A stretch of DNA of 39,626 bases, from the NCBI GenBank assembly GCA_038210415.1, contig JBBQWS010000029.1:1-39626 (forward strand), written 5' to 3'. The stretch is from JBBQWS01 sp038210415. Its GTDB lineage: Bacteria; Actinomycetota; Actinomycetes; Prado026. Shown here piece after piece: positions 15,830-23,805 of this stretch (its first letter is position 1; each line of letters opens with the position of its first letter). A program made the translations under genes and the position numbers. The notes beneath the pieces were generated by a model, which was not told where the DNA came from, ran no database searches, and saw only the letters and a program-made list of their open reading frames with translations.

Positions 15830-17917
15830 CTAGCCGGGCACCGGCGGGCACGTGACGACGAGCGCATCGACGGCGACCGCACCGCCTGGTCCGCAGACCA
15901 GTGGGTTGACGTCGAGGGCGTCGACGAGATCGCCCAGCTCGACGGCCAGAGTCGACAGCGCGACGACCGCGTCGGTCACCGCGTCGATGTCTACGCCTGG
16001 TCGTCCGCGGACGCCGTCCAGGACTGCCCGGACCCGCAGTCTGGAGAGCATGGCTTCGGCTCTGGCGCGGTCGAGCGGCGGGAGCCCGAGACTGCGGTCG
16101 GACAGCACCTCGACCAGAACACCCCCCGCCGCCACCAGGACGAGGGGGCCGAGCTGCGGGTCGCGGACCACACCGAGTGCGAGCTCCACCCCGGTCCCCA
16201 CCATGCTCGAGACGGAGACCGCAGGGCCGAGCCGCACCGCCAGGTCGAGGTACGCGTCGGCGAGCGCGCCCTCGTCGGTCAGCCCCAGCAAGACTCCGCC
16301 GGCGTCCGACTTGTGTGCCAGCCCCGGACCGTCGGCCTTGAGTGCCACGGGGTAGCCGATGCTCGTGGCCCCGGCGATAGCGCCAGAGAGCGTGTCGGCC
16401 GACTCGGTCCGAGCGACCCGGATGCCGTAGTCGGCAAGGAGCTGCATCGACTCGGACGCGCGGAGCGGCGCGCCGGCCAAGCGGGCGCGCCAGCGGTCGA
16501 CCCGTTCCGCATCCGGGCGAGCCGGTTCGACAACCGGGCGCGACCGCTGGTCGCGCAGACGCAGCAGGTGCCGGAGCGCGCGAAGTCCGGTCATGGTGCC
16601 CTCGAGGACCGGGACGCCGGCCGCCCGCACGAGGTCGGCGGACGCCGCATCGAGCGAGCTGTGCGCGTTGCTGAGCAGCACGACGGGCTTCGTCGTGGCT
16701 GCGGCGGAGTCGATGACGGCCTGGACGTACGACAGGTCGCCGTCGTGCTCGCGCACCAGGTCGACCGACAACGCCACCGCTGACACGGAGTCGTCATCGG
16801 CCATGACCCGCAGCGCCTCGGTGAACAGGGTGCGGGTGTCAGAGCCGGTTCCCCAGATGTCGAGCGGATTGACGGGTTCGAGGCCGGGGTCGAGCAGTGC
16901 GCCCAGACGTGCGGCCGTCGAGTCGGAGATCGCCGCGAAGCGCACCCCGAGCTCGTCCGCCGCGTCGACGACGAGGGCGCGTTCCGCCCCGGAGTCGTGG
17001 ATGCTCGCTATCCCGCCGGCTCCTGCCCGGCGCCCGGCGGACAGCAGCTCCACGGTGTCGCAGAGCTCGTCGAGGTCGTGGACCCGCAGGACGTCGCACG
17101 CGTCGAACAAGGCTTCGTACGCGCCGTCTTCGCCTGCCAGCGCACCGGAGTGGGCCGTGACCAGCTCGGCCGCCCGGGCCGACCGGCCCACCTTGAGCGC
17201 CACGACCGGGACGTCGAGGGTGGCTGCTCGTTCCAGGGCCGCCCGCAGGGCCGCGGGTTCGCGGGCTGCTTCCATCAAGATCGACACGACCCGTGTCGTG
17301 GGCTGGTCGAGGGCATACTCGATGTAGTCGGCCAGCCCGGTGACGAACTCCTGCCCGGTCGAGACGACCAGGTTGAAGCCGATCCGCCGGTTGTTGCGCA
17401 GCAGGGCCGAGAACGCGGACCCGGACGCACTGAGGAACGTCACCGGGCCGATCGGAGGCACCGCGTTCTCCTGGAACCCGAGGGCCCGGACCCCGTGGTC
17501 GAGGTTCCAGAAACCCATCCCGTTGCCACCGCACAGGGCCATGCCTGCGTCTGTGGCGATGGCGGCGAGCCGCTCGGTGAGCGGTGTGCGTCCCGGCGCA
17601 GCGGGCTCGTACCCGCTGGCGTAGATGACGGCGGACCGGGCGCCCGCTTCGGCGGCCGCGGTGAGCTGTTCCTCGAGGGCGCCGTTGGGGACACCCAGCA
17701 GCACCAGGTCGACCGGTGCGGGGAGTGCGCCGAGGGACGGCAGACAGCGCAGACCGTTGATGGAGTCGTAGCGAGGGTTGACCGGGGTGACGACGACTCC
17801 AGGGCCGCCGGCCCGGGCCTCACCGAGCAGCTGGCTGCCGAAGGACCCGGGCCGTGCGCTCGCTCCGACGACGGCGACCGTGCGCGCCTCGAGCATCACG
17901 CGCACGGCCGCTGTCAC
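15830..17917 (-). CDS. ADP-forming acyl-CoA synthetase (acetate-CoA ligase family)
   Basis: A 695-residue single-chain enzyme expected to join a carboxylic acid to CoA with ATP, releasing ADP and phosphate. Order: CoA-binding Rossmann domain (VAVVGASARPGSFG near 14-27), succinyl-CoA-ligase-like domain with the phosphorylated-histidine motif TAHSGALAG (His256), then an ATP-grasp domain from about 480 (YPVALKADGPGLAHKSDAGGV). Unlike the fusion protein at the left of the window, its active-site motif is intact. The GTG start overlaps the stop of the FAD oxidoreductase gene (GTGA), so the two are co-translated. A second possible start is the ATG seven codons in. The acyl substrate is unknown. DMSP lyase DddX also belongs to this superfamily, so a non-ligase role cannot be ruled out. 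Confidence 0.88.
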   Translation of the reverse strand: MTAAVRVMLEARTVAVVGASARPGSFGSQLLGEARAGGPGVVVTPVNPRYDSINGLRCLPSLGALPAPVDLVLLGVPNGALEEQLTAAAEAGARSAVIYASGYEPAAPGRTPLTERLAAIATDAGMALCGGNGMGFWNLDHGVRALGFQENAVPPIGPVTFLSASGSAFSALLRNNRRIGFNLVVSTGQEFVTGLADYIEYALDQPTTRVVSILMEAAREPAALRAALERAATLDVPVVALKVGRSARAAELVTAHSGALAGEDGAYEALFDACDVLRVHDLDELCDTVELLSAGRRAGAGGIASIHDSGAERALVVDAADELGVRFAAISDSTAARLGALLDPGLEPVNPLDIWGTGSDTRTLFTEALRVMADDDSVSAVALSVDLVREHDGDLSYVQAVIDSAAATTKPVVLLSNAHSSLDAASADLVRAAGVPVLEGTMTGLRALRHLLRLRDQRSRPVVEPARPDAERVDRWRARLAGAPLRASESMQLLADYGIRVARTESADTLSGAIAGATSIGYPVALKADGPGLAHKSDAGGVLLGLTDEGALADAYLDLAVRLGPAVSVSSMVGTGVELALGVVRDPQLGPLVLVAAGGVLVEVLSDRSLGLPPLDRARAEAMLSRLRVRAVLDGVRGRPGVDIDAVTDAVVALSTLAVELGDLVDALDVNPLVCGPGGAVAVDALVVTCPPVPG

Positions 17918-19551
17918 CGCTTGATCCGCAGCTTGCGGCGGACGGCATCCGACTTGGCGTCGGCCATCGCCGCCTTCGACGCCTGGTAGCCGGGGATCCC
18001 GCAGACACCGCCGCCAGCGTGCGTCGCCGAGCTGCCGTTGTACAGCCCGGTGATCGGGGTGCGGTAGTCGGCGTAGCCGGGTGCCGGACGCATGTGGAAG
18101 AGCTGCTCCAACGAGAGCTCGCCGTGGAAGATGTTGCCGCCGATGAGGCCGTACTCCTCCTCCATCTCGTGCGGCCCGACCACGTCGCGATGCAGGATCG
18201 AGGCCTTGAAGTTTGGGGCGACCTCGTCGTAGCAGTCGATCATGCGGTCGGCGTACGCCTCGAGCTCCTCAAGGTGCGGCTCGTTCGCCCAGTCGGCGGG
18301 CACCCACTGCGTGAACAGCGACATGATGTGCGTGCCCTCGGGGGAGAGGGTCTTGTCGAAGACGGTGGGGATGACCGAGTCGGAGAAGGGACGCAAGGCC
18401 GGACGACCTTCGCGAGCGTCCTGGAACGCTCGCTCGATGTACTCCATCGACGGCGCCATCTCGACCGAGCCGGTGTGGTGCGACTGCTGGTTGGTGCCGG
18501 GGTCGGCAGTGAAGCTCGGAAGCTCTGAAAGGGCGAGGTTGATCTTCACGACGCCGCTGCGGGTCTTCCAGGTCTCGATGTCGCGGACGAACGACGACGG
18601 CAGCTCGTGTGCGTCCAGCTGCTTGAGGAACGCCGTCTTGGGGTGCAGCGTGTTGATGACCAGCGGGGCGTGCAGCTCGTCGCCGTTCTCCAGGGCCACG
18701 CCCTCGACCGCACCTCCGCGGACGAGCATCTTGGCGACCTTGGCGTTGGTCCGGACCTCGGCGCCGAACTCGCGGGCTGAGCGCAGGATCGCGTCCGCAA
18801 CAGCGCCCATGCCGCCCTCGGGGTAGCCCCAGCTACCGAGGTGCCCATCGCCGACGTCACCGATCGAGTGGTGGGCCATGACGTAGGCGGTGCCGGGCTC
18901 GTACGGGCCGGCCCAGGTCCCGATGACGCCGTTGACGGCGAGACTCGCCTTCACCGCCGGCGACTCGAACCAGTCGTCCAGCAGGTCACCGATGCTCATG
19001 GCCATCAGCCGGGTGATGTCGCCGACGGCGCGGACGTCGAGCCCGCGCTGGCCCCAGGCGATCTTCGCGAGGGTCCTGAGGTCGCCGGGCCGCTTCGAGC
19101 CGACGTTCGGGGGCACCTGCATGAGCAGCGGGCCGAGGACGTCAGCGAGGCCGCCGAGCCATGCGTCCCACTTCGGCATCATGTCCGCGTCCTTCTTGGA
19201 CCACTTCGCGATCTCCGCGTGGTTGCGCTCGGCGTCGTCGGCGAACATCTGGATCGAGCCGCCCTCCGGGAACGCCTGGTAGTACGGCCCCATCGGGAAG
19301 ACCTTGTAGCCGTGCCGGTTCAGGTTGAGGTCGTTGATGATCGTCGGCGGCATGAGGCTCATGACGTACGACAGACGGGTGACCTTGAACTCGGGTGCGT
19401 CCGGCCACGGGCTGTCGGTCGTGGCGGCGCCACCGGTCTTGTGTCGTCCTTCGAGGACGACCGTGCGGGCGCCGGACTTCGCCAGGTAGGCCGCGGCGAC
19501 CAGGCCGTTGTGGCCCCCGCCGACAATGATCGCGTCGTACGTCTGTGCCAT
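17914..19551 (-). CDS. FAD-dependent oxidoreductase, phytoene-desaturase-like (COG1233/PYROXD2 type)
   Basis: A 545-residue flavoprotein. The dinucleotide-binding motif GGGHNG is at residues 11-16, with Glu34 at the end of the second strand (VVLEGR) for the FAD ribose, and KTGGAATT just after. The C terminus has the second FAD segment, GLYNGSSATHAGGGVCGIPGYQA. The family includes carotenoid desaturases, but actinobacterial members outside carotenoid clusters mostly have no known substrate. AGGAAG lies upstream of the ATG. It is the first gene of a two-gene leftward operon with the acyl-CoA synthetase, diverging from the TetR gene around the operator. Confidence 0.87.
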   Translation of the reverse strand: MAQTYDAIIVGGGHNGLVAAAYLAKSGARTVVLEGRHKTGGAATTDSPWPDAPEFKVTRLSYVMSLMPPTIINDLNLNRHGYKVFPMGPYYQAFPEGGSIQMFADDAERNHAEIAKWSKKDADMMPKWDAWLGGLADVLGPLLMQVPPNVGSKRPGDLRTLAKIAWGQRGLDVRAVGDITRLMAMSIGDLLDDWFESPAVKASLAVNGVIGTWAGPYEPGTAYVMAHHSIGDVGDGHLGSWGYPEGGMGAVADAILRSAREFGAEVRTNAKVAKMLVRGGAVEGVALENGDELHAPLVINTLHPKTAFLKQLDAHELPSSFVRDIETWKTRSGVVKINLALSELPSFTADPGTNQQSHHTGSVEMAPSMEYIERAFQDAREGRPALRPFSDSVIPTVFDKTLSPEGTHIMSLFTQWVPADWANEPHLEELEAYADRMIDCYDEVAPNFKASILHRDVVGPHEMEEEYGLIGGNIFHGELSLEQLFHMRPAPGYADYRTPITGLYNGSSATHAGGGVCGIPGYQASKAAMADAKSDAVRRKLRIKR

Positions 19552-19609
19552 GCAACACTTCCTCGCTGGCGGCCCGACGAGCGCGCGGCTTCGGGGCGGG
19601 GGCTGGTTT

Positions 19610-19625
19610 GACTGAACGTTCAGTC
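19610..19625. promoter_or_regulatory. Perfect 16-bp palindromic operator between FAD oxidoreductase and tetR
   Basis: GACTGAACGTTCAGTC again, 58 bp from the leftward FAD-gene start and 73 bp from the tetR start. A palindrome beside a divergent tetR gene is the usual arrangement for autoregulation, and it is the main reason for assigning this regulator to all copies of the motif. Confidence 0.82.
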
Positions 19626-19698
19626 TAAGTACCTGGTAGCGTTGCTGGCAAGCACCTCAGCTGGATCGAACCGCAGGCCGAAGGGACGTGGGACGAGC

Positions 19699-20388
19699 GT
19701 GTCAGACCAGGCAACCGACCGAGAGAGCGCCCCGGACGACCGGCGCGAGCAGATGCTGCGAGCGGCCGTCGCGGTGATCGCCGAGCGAGGGTTCCCCGAC
19801 ACGCGCATCGCAGACGTCGGCAAGCGGGTGGGCGCCAGTTCAGCGCTGGTCATCTACTACTTCGGCACCAAGGACCGCCTGCTCACCGAGGCCCTTCGCT
19901 ACTCCGAGGACCTGTTCTACAGCGAGGTGTCGACCCGACTGGCCCAGGTGCCCGGCGCGACGGACAAGCTCGAGACGCTGGTGCGGTTGTCCTGCATGAC
20001 GGAGCAGATCGACGGGATGCCGGGCTCGTGGGTGCTCTGGCTCGACCTCTGGGCGCAGGCGGTACGACACCCCGAGGTCGCACGTGACCGCGAGGAGCTC
20101 GATGCCCGCTGGCGCGACCAGATCGTCAGCATCGTGCGGGCCGGCCAGGAGTCGGGGGAGTTCGACGCCATCGACCCCGACCGGTTCAGCCTGCTCTTCA
20201 GTGCGCTTCTCGACGGGCTGGTTGTCCAGGTGTCCCTCGGCGACGCGAAGGTGACGTCCGACGTGGCGATCGACATGTGCATGGGCCTGGCGGCCAGTGA
20301 GCTCGGCTTCGAGTGGGGCAAACCGGCGTCGGGCCGTCGCGTCAGGCGCGCAGCAGGCGCAGCGCCTCGGGGGGCAGCAGCACGCTGA
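19699..20388 (+). CDS. TetR-family transcriptional regulator, likely controller of the surrounding catabolic genes
   Basis: A 229-residue repressor-type protein. The helix-turn-helix lies at about residues 15-60 (MLRAAVAVIAERGF...IADVGKRVGASSALVIYYF), followed by GTKDRLLTEAL. The C-terminal ligand domain has WVLWLDLWAQAVRHPEV, a pattern shared with BetI-like regulators of choline/betaine genes. That resemblance is by eye only. GTG at 19699 is chosen; the frame is open to a TTG at 19642, but that extension runs back toward the operator and has no family-like sequence. Its 3' end overlaps the convergent ABC ATPase gene by 47 bp. Confidence 0.88.
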   Translation: MSDQATDRESAPDDRREQMLRAAVAVIAERGFPDTRIADVGKRVGASSALVIYYFGTKDRLLTEALRYSEDLFYSEVSTRLAQVPGATDKLETLVRLSCMTEQIDGMPGSWVLWLDLWAQAVRHPEVARDREELDARWRDQIVSIVRAGQESGEFDAIDPDRFSLLFSALLDGLVVQVSLGDAKVTSDVAIDMCMGLAASELGFEWGKPASGRRVRRAAGAAPRGAAAR

Positions 20389-21415
20389 CCGGGGTGCCGT
20401 GCTGCCACGGCACCGTGTCGCCGGTGTTCGGCACCATCGCCTGCACCGACGTGCCTGCGGCGAGCCGCACGAGCACCTGCGTGGTCGACCCGAGGTAGAC
20501 CAGCCGTTCGACCATGCCAGGCACCTGGTTCGGGCCGGAGCCGCCGTGGGGGAGCAGCTGCACGCGCTCCGGCCGCAGCACCGCTCGTGCGGGGCCGGGC
20601 GTCCGCACCGAGCCCTGCGCCGCGCGCAGCGTGATGTCGCCCAGACGCACGCTCATGCCGTCGCCGTCGGGACCGATCACGTCGACGTCGAGCAGGTTCG
20701 AAACCCCGAGGAAGTCCGCGACGTACGCCGTTGCGGGCTCCTGGTAGACCTCGGCGGGCGTACCCAGCTGCTCGACCAGCCCGTTGCTCATCACGGCCAG
20801 CCGGTCAGACATCGTGAGCGCTTCCTCCTGGTCGTGCGTCACGTAGATGAACGTGACCCCGATGCGCTCCTGCAGGGCCTTGAGCTCGATCTGCAGCGTC
20901 TTGCGCAACTTGGCGTCCAGCGCACCGAGCGGTTCGTCGAGCAGCAGCACCTTCGGCCCGAGCACCAGTGCCCGGGCGAGGGCGACCCGTTGCTGCTGAC
21001 CTCCGGACAGGTTGAGCGGCTTGCTCTGGGACTTGTCCTGCATCTGGACCAGGGCCAGTGCGTCGTCGACCCGGGTCTTCGTCTCGGCCTTCGTCGCACT
21101 CGTGTACTTCAGCCCGAAAGCCACGTTGTCCCACACGGTGAGGAACGGGAAGAGCGCGTAGCTCTGGAAGACCGTGTTGACGGGTCGCTTGTGCGGTGAG
21201 AGGTGGGCGACGTCCTGACCGTCGAGCAGGATCTGCCCCTTCGTCGGCTCCTCGAAGCCGGCAATCATCCGCAAGGTGGTGGTCTTTCCGCAGCCGGACG
21301 GGCCGAGGAGCGAGAAGAACTCGCCGGCGTGGATGTCGAGGTCGAGCCCCTTGACGGCGCTGAAGCTGCCGAAGTCCTTCTGCAGACCGACCAGCTGAAC
21401 CCTGCCACCCGCCAT
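20342..21415 (-). CDS. ABC transporter ATP-binding protein, PotA-like
   Basis: A 357-residue ATPase energising the importer encoded divergently. Walker A GPSGCGKT is at 38-45, the Q-loop in VFQSYALFP, the signature LSGGQQQR at 136-143, Walker B VLLLDEP at 156-162, and the H-loop in VTHDQEEA. A C-terminal TOBE domain (about 240-355) is typical of PotA/MalK-type ATPases. GGAGG lies 6 nt before the ATG at 21415. It is transcribed away from the binding protein and permeases, with a 214-bp control region between. Its 3' end runs 47 bp into tetR on the other strand. Confidence 0.92.
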   Translation of the reverse strand: MAGGRVQLVGLQKDFGSFSAVKGLDLDIHAGEFFSLLGPSGCGKTTTLRMIAGFEEPTKGQILLDGQDVAHLSPHKRPVNTVFQSYALFPFLTVWDNVAFGLKYTSATKAETKTRVDDALALVQMQDKSQSKPLNLSGGQQQRVALARALVLGPKVLLLDEPLGALDAKLRKTLQIELKALQERIGVTFIYVTHDQEEALTMSDRLAVMSNGLVEQLGTPAEVYQEPATAYVADFLGVSNLLDVDVIGPDGDGMSVRLGDITLRAAQGSVRTPGPARAVLRPERVQLLPHGGSGPNQVPGMVERLVYLGSTTQVLVRLAAGTSVQAMVPNTGDTVPWQHGTPVSVLLPPEALRLLRA

Positions 21416-21461
21416 GTCCGCCTCCGGGGAGAGCTCAGGCGGGCAGTCGCCGCCACGTGTT

Positions 21462-21540
21462 CCGAACTTGACCAGATATCGCCCGGATCGACGTCCGAAC
21501 TTGGTAGAACTTCATGGTGCGGCCCTGGTGCAAGTTCTCC
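21462..21540. repeat. Repeated GAACTTG motifs in the potA-side control region
   Basis: CCGAACTTG occurs at 21462-21470 and again at 21495-21503, with repeat starts 33 bp apart (about three helical turns). Related AGAACTTC lies at 21506-21513, and the reverse form CAAGTTCTCC at 21531-21540. The cluster sits between the ATPase gene and the palindromic operator and could be sites for a second regulator or part of the leftward promoter. Confidence 0.4.
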
Positions 21541-21549
21541 GAAAGGGTT

Positions 21550-21565
21550 GACTGAACGTTCAGTC
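21550..21565. promoter_or_regulatory. Perfect 16-bp palindromic operator upstream of the ABC transporter
   Basis: GACTGAACGTTCAGTC, 64 bp before the binding-protein start and 134 bp from the divergent ATPase gene. The surrounding 26 bp (21548-21573) are identical to the block upstream of the GcvT-like gene, which suggests a common promoter design. Confidence 0.82.
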
Positions 21566-21629
21566 TATGCGACGTTCGAGCCGTTCGGCAAGAACGTGAC
21601 CTCCCCCCCGGCCTACCGAGGAGCCGATT

Positions 21630-22898
21630 TTGTCCGTGCACCCGCGTCAGCCGAACCCCGGCCTGAGTCGTCGTTCCTTCATGCGGGGGACCGCGGGAGC
21701 CCTCGCCTTCCCCTCCCTCGGCGCGTTCCTCGCCGCGTGCTCCAAGACGCCCGCCGGCTCGTCCGGGGGTGCTTCGGCGGCGCCGACCTTCTCGGTCGCA
21801 AGCCCCGCGAATCCCGTGAAGTGGGACATCCCCGCCACCAACAAGGCGATCGCCTCGGGGCTCACGCCCGAGCAGGGCGGCACCGTCAACATCTACACGT
21901 ACACCGACTACATCGACCCGGCTGCGCTCAAGTCGTTCGAGGCGAAGTACAAGAAGTACAACGTCAAGGCGTTGGTCACGACCTTCGAGGACACCACGGA
22001 GGCGATCACCAAGCTCCGCTCGGGCGGCGTCGACGTCGACATCTACAACCCCAGCTACGACCAGATGGGCAAGCTGGTCAAGGCCGAGCTGATCCAGCCC
22101 CTGAACCACGACTACCTCCCCAACATCGCCAACGTGTGGCCCGAGTTCACCAACCCGTTCTACGACCAGGAGTGGCGCTACACCACCCCGTACACCGTCT
22201 ACACCACCGGGATCGCCTGGCGGGCCGACAAGGTCACGGCCGACATCGCCGGCATGAGCAACCCGTACGACGCCCTGTGGGACACGAAGTACGCCAAGAA
22301 GCTCTCGGTGCTCGACGACTACCGCACCTGCATGGGGATGGTGGCGTTCCGCAACAAGCTCAGCCCGAACACCACCAGCAGTGACGACCTGGCGCTGATC
22401 CACAAGCAGCTCACGCAGCTCAACCAGACCATCTCGCCCAAGGTCAACGTCACCGACTACCAGGACCTTCCGACCGGCGTCGTCGAGATCTGCCAGGCAT
22501 GGTCAGGCGACGCGATCAACATGCAGTCGTACATGCCGAGCGGCCAGTCCCCGGACGTGCTCCGCTACTGGTTCCCGGCCGACGGCAAGGGCGCGATCGA
22601 CAACGACCTGCTCGTGATCACCAAGCGCAGCAAGTCGCCGGTGCTGGCGCACCTCTTCCTGGACCACATGATGGAGTACGAGGTGGCGATCGGGAACTTC
22701 GGCGCGATCGGCTACCAACCGCCGCAGACCAAGATCACTCCCGAGACGCTCGTGGCCGACGCGTTCATCCCGAAGAACCTCTCCTCGGCAGTCGTGCTGC
22801 CCTCGTACTTCGACACCGGGCAGCGCAGCCTCGAGCTCGCCCCGGCCGACGACTCCGCGTGGCAGCAGATCTGGCAGCAGTTCAAGGCGGGAGCCTGA
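21630..22898 (+). CDS. ABC transporter substrate-binding lipoprotein, PotD-like
   Basis: A 422-residue extracytoplasmic binding protein. The N terminus has a twin-arginine motif (SRRSFMRG, Arg14-Arg15) and a lipobox (LAAC, Cys37), so it is likely exported folded and anchored as a lipoprotein. A Ser/Gly/Ala linker follows. The mature part starts NIYTYTDYIDPAALKSFE, as in polyamine-binding proteins of family 1. By eye the second ligand region reads IDNDLLVIT where E. coli PotD has FWMDSLAIP, so one aromatic ligand residue seems replaced by Asp and the substrate may not be a polyamine. TTG at 21630 is chosen because GAGGAG (21618-21623) is 6 nt away; the GTG two codons later is too far. Confidence 0.9.
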   Translation: MSVHPRQPNPGLSRRSFMRGTAGALAFPSLGAFLAACSKTPAGSSGGASAAPTFSVASPANPVKWDIPATNKAIASGLTPEQGGTVNIYTYTDYIDPAALKSFEAKYKKYNVKALVTTFEDTTEAITKLRSGGVDVDIYNPSYDQMGKLVKAELIQPLNHDYLPNIANVWPEFTNPFYDQEWRYTTPYTVYTTGIAWRADKVTADIAGMSNPYDALWDTKYAKKLSVLDDYRTCMGMVAFRNKLSPNTTSSDDLALIHKQLTQLNQTISPKVNVTDYQDLPTGVVEICQAWSGDAINMQSYMPSGQSPDVLRYWFPADGKGAIDNDLLVITKRSKSPVLAHLFLDHMMEYEVAIGNFGAIGYQPPQTKITPETLVADAFIPKNLSSAVVLPSYFDTGQRSLELAPADDSAWQQIWQQFKAGA

Positions 22899-22899
22899 C

Positions 22900-23805
22900 T
22901 TGGCGGCTCCCGCCCGCCGGGGGCGTTGGCTGTGGAAGCTGTTCGCCGCGCCGGGAATCCTCTGGTTGGCCCTGCTCTTCGTCTTCCCGTTGTACGTCGT
23001 GCTGGCTCTCGCGTTCGGGTCGCTCGACCCGATCTTCCGTTCGCCCGTACCCGAGTGGAACCCCCTGCAGTGGGATCCCACGCAGTTCCAGTACGTCCTG
23101 TCGCACCTGTTCGGCGATGACGGCTTCTTCGGCCCGGCGATCGTGCGCACGTTCGTCTTCGTGCTGATCGCCAGCATCGGCTGCCTGCTCATCGCGTACC
23201 CGGTGGCGTACTTCGTCTCCCGGTTCGGCGGCCGCCGCAAGGCTTTGCTCCTGGGCCTGCTGATCGCACCGTTCTGGATCAGCTACATGATGCGGATGCT
23301 GGCCTGGGTCAACCTGCTGCAGACCGACGGATGGGTCAACAAGGCCCTTGGCCTCGGCGGGCTCTTCCCGGTGCACGTGGCCTGGCTGGACGGTCGGCCG
23401 TCGACGGTGGTGCTCGGGCTGATCTACGGGTACGTGCCGTACATGATCCTGCCGCTCTACGCCGGTCTCGACCGGATCCAGCCCAGCCTGCTCGAGGCCG
23501 CGCGTGACCTCGGGGCCTCGCGGTGGGACACGTTCCGACGGGTGACGTTGCGGATGAGCAAGCCAGCGGTGCTCGCGGGGCTGCTGCTGGTGACCCTGCC
23601 CATGGTCGGCGACTACTTCACCAACGACCTCCTGTCGGGCTCGCCGAGCACCGCGATGTTCGGCAACCTCATCAACACCGCCATCGCGGTCCCGGCCCAG
23701 CAGGGTCAGGGTGCCGCCTTCCTGGCCCTGATGTTCGTGGTGCTTCTCGCGCCGATGGTCTACTACATCCGCGCGACCTCACGAGCCGAGGGCGAAACCG
23801 TATGA
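22900..23805 (+). CDS. ABC transporter permease, PotB-like
   Basis: A 301-residue membrane subunit. Its first helix is APGILWLALLFVFPLYVVLA, and the cytoplasmic EAA loop that contacts the ATPase reads EAARDLGASRWDTFRRVTLR. TTG at 22900 is the start, with GGGAG (22889-22893) 6 nt upstream and only one base after the binding-protein stop. It forms the channel with the next gene product; the start and stop of the two overlap. Confidence 0.9.
   Translation: MAAPARRGRWLWKLFAAPGILWLALLFVFPLYVVLALAFGSLDPIFRSPVPEWNPLQWDPTQFQYVLSHLFGDDGFFGPAIVRTFVFVLIASIGCLLIAYPVAYFVSRFGGRRKALLLGLLIAPFWISYMMRMLAWVNLLQTDGWVNKALGLGGLFPVHVAWLDGRPSTVVLGLIYGYVPYMILPLYAGLDRIQPSLLEAARDLGASRWDTFRRVTLRMSKPAVLAGLLLVTLPMVGDYFTNDLLSGSPSTAMFGNLINTAIAVPAQQGQGAAFLALMFVVLLAPMVYYIRATSRAEGETV

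Noticed and set aside
17914..19551. Reading the FAD oxidoreductase as a carotenoid desaturase (crtI)
   Set aside because: No phytoene synthase, cyclase or other carotenoid gene is nearby, and the operator places it with the Rieske and transporter genes.
19642..19698. TTG-started extension of the TetR protein
   Set aside because: The added 19 residues are Arg/Gly/Ser-rich, begin 16 bp from the operator and have no good ribosome-binding site. The GTG at 19699 suits the family better.
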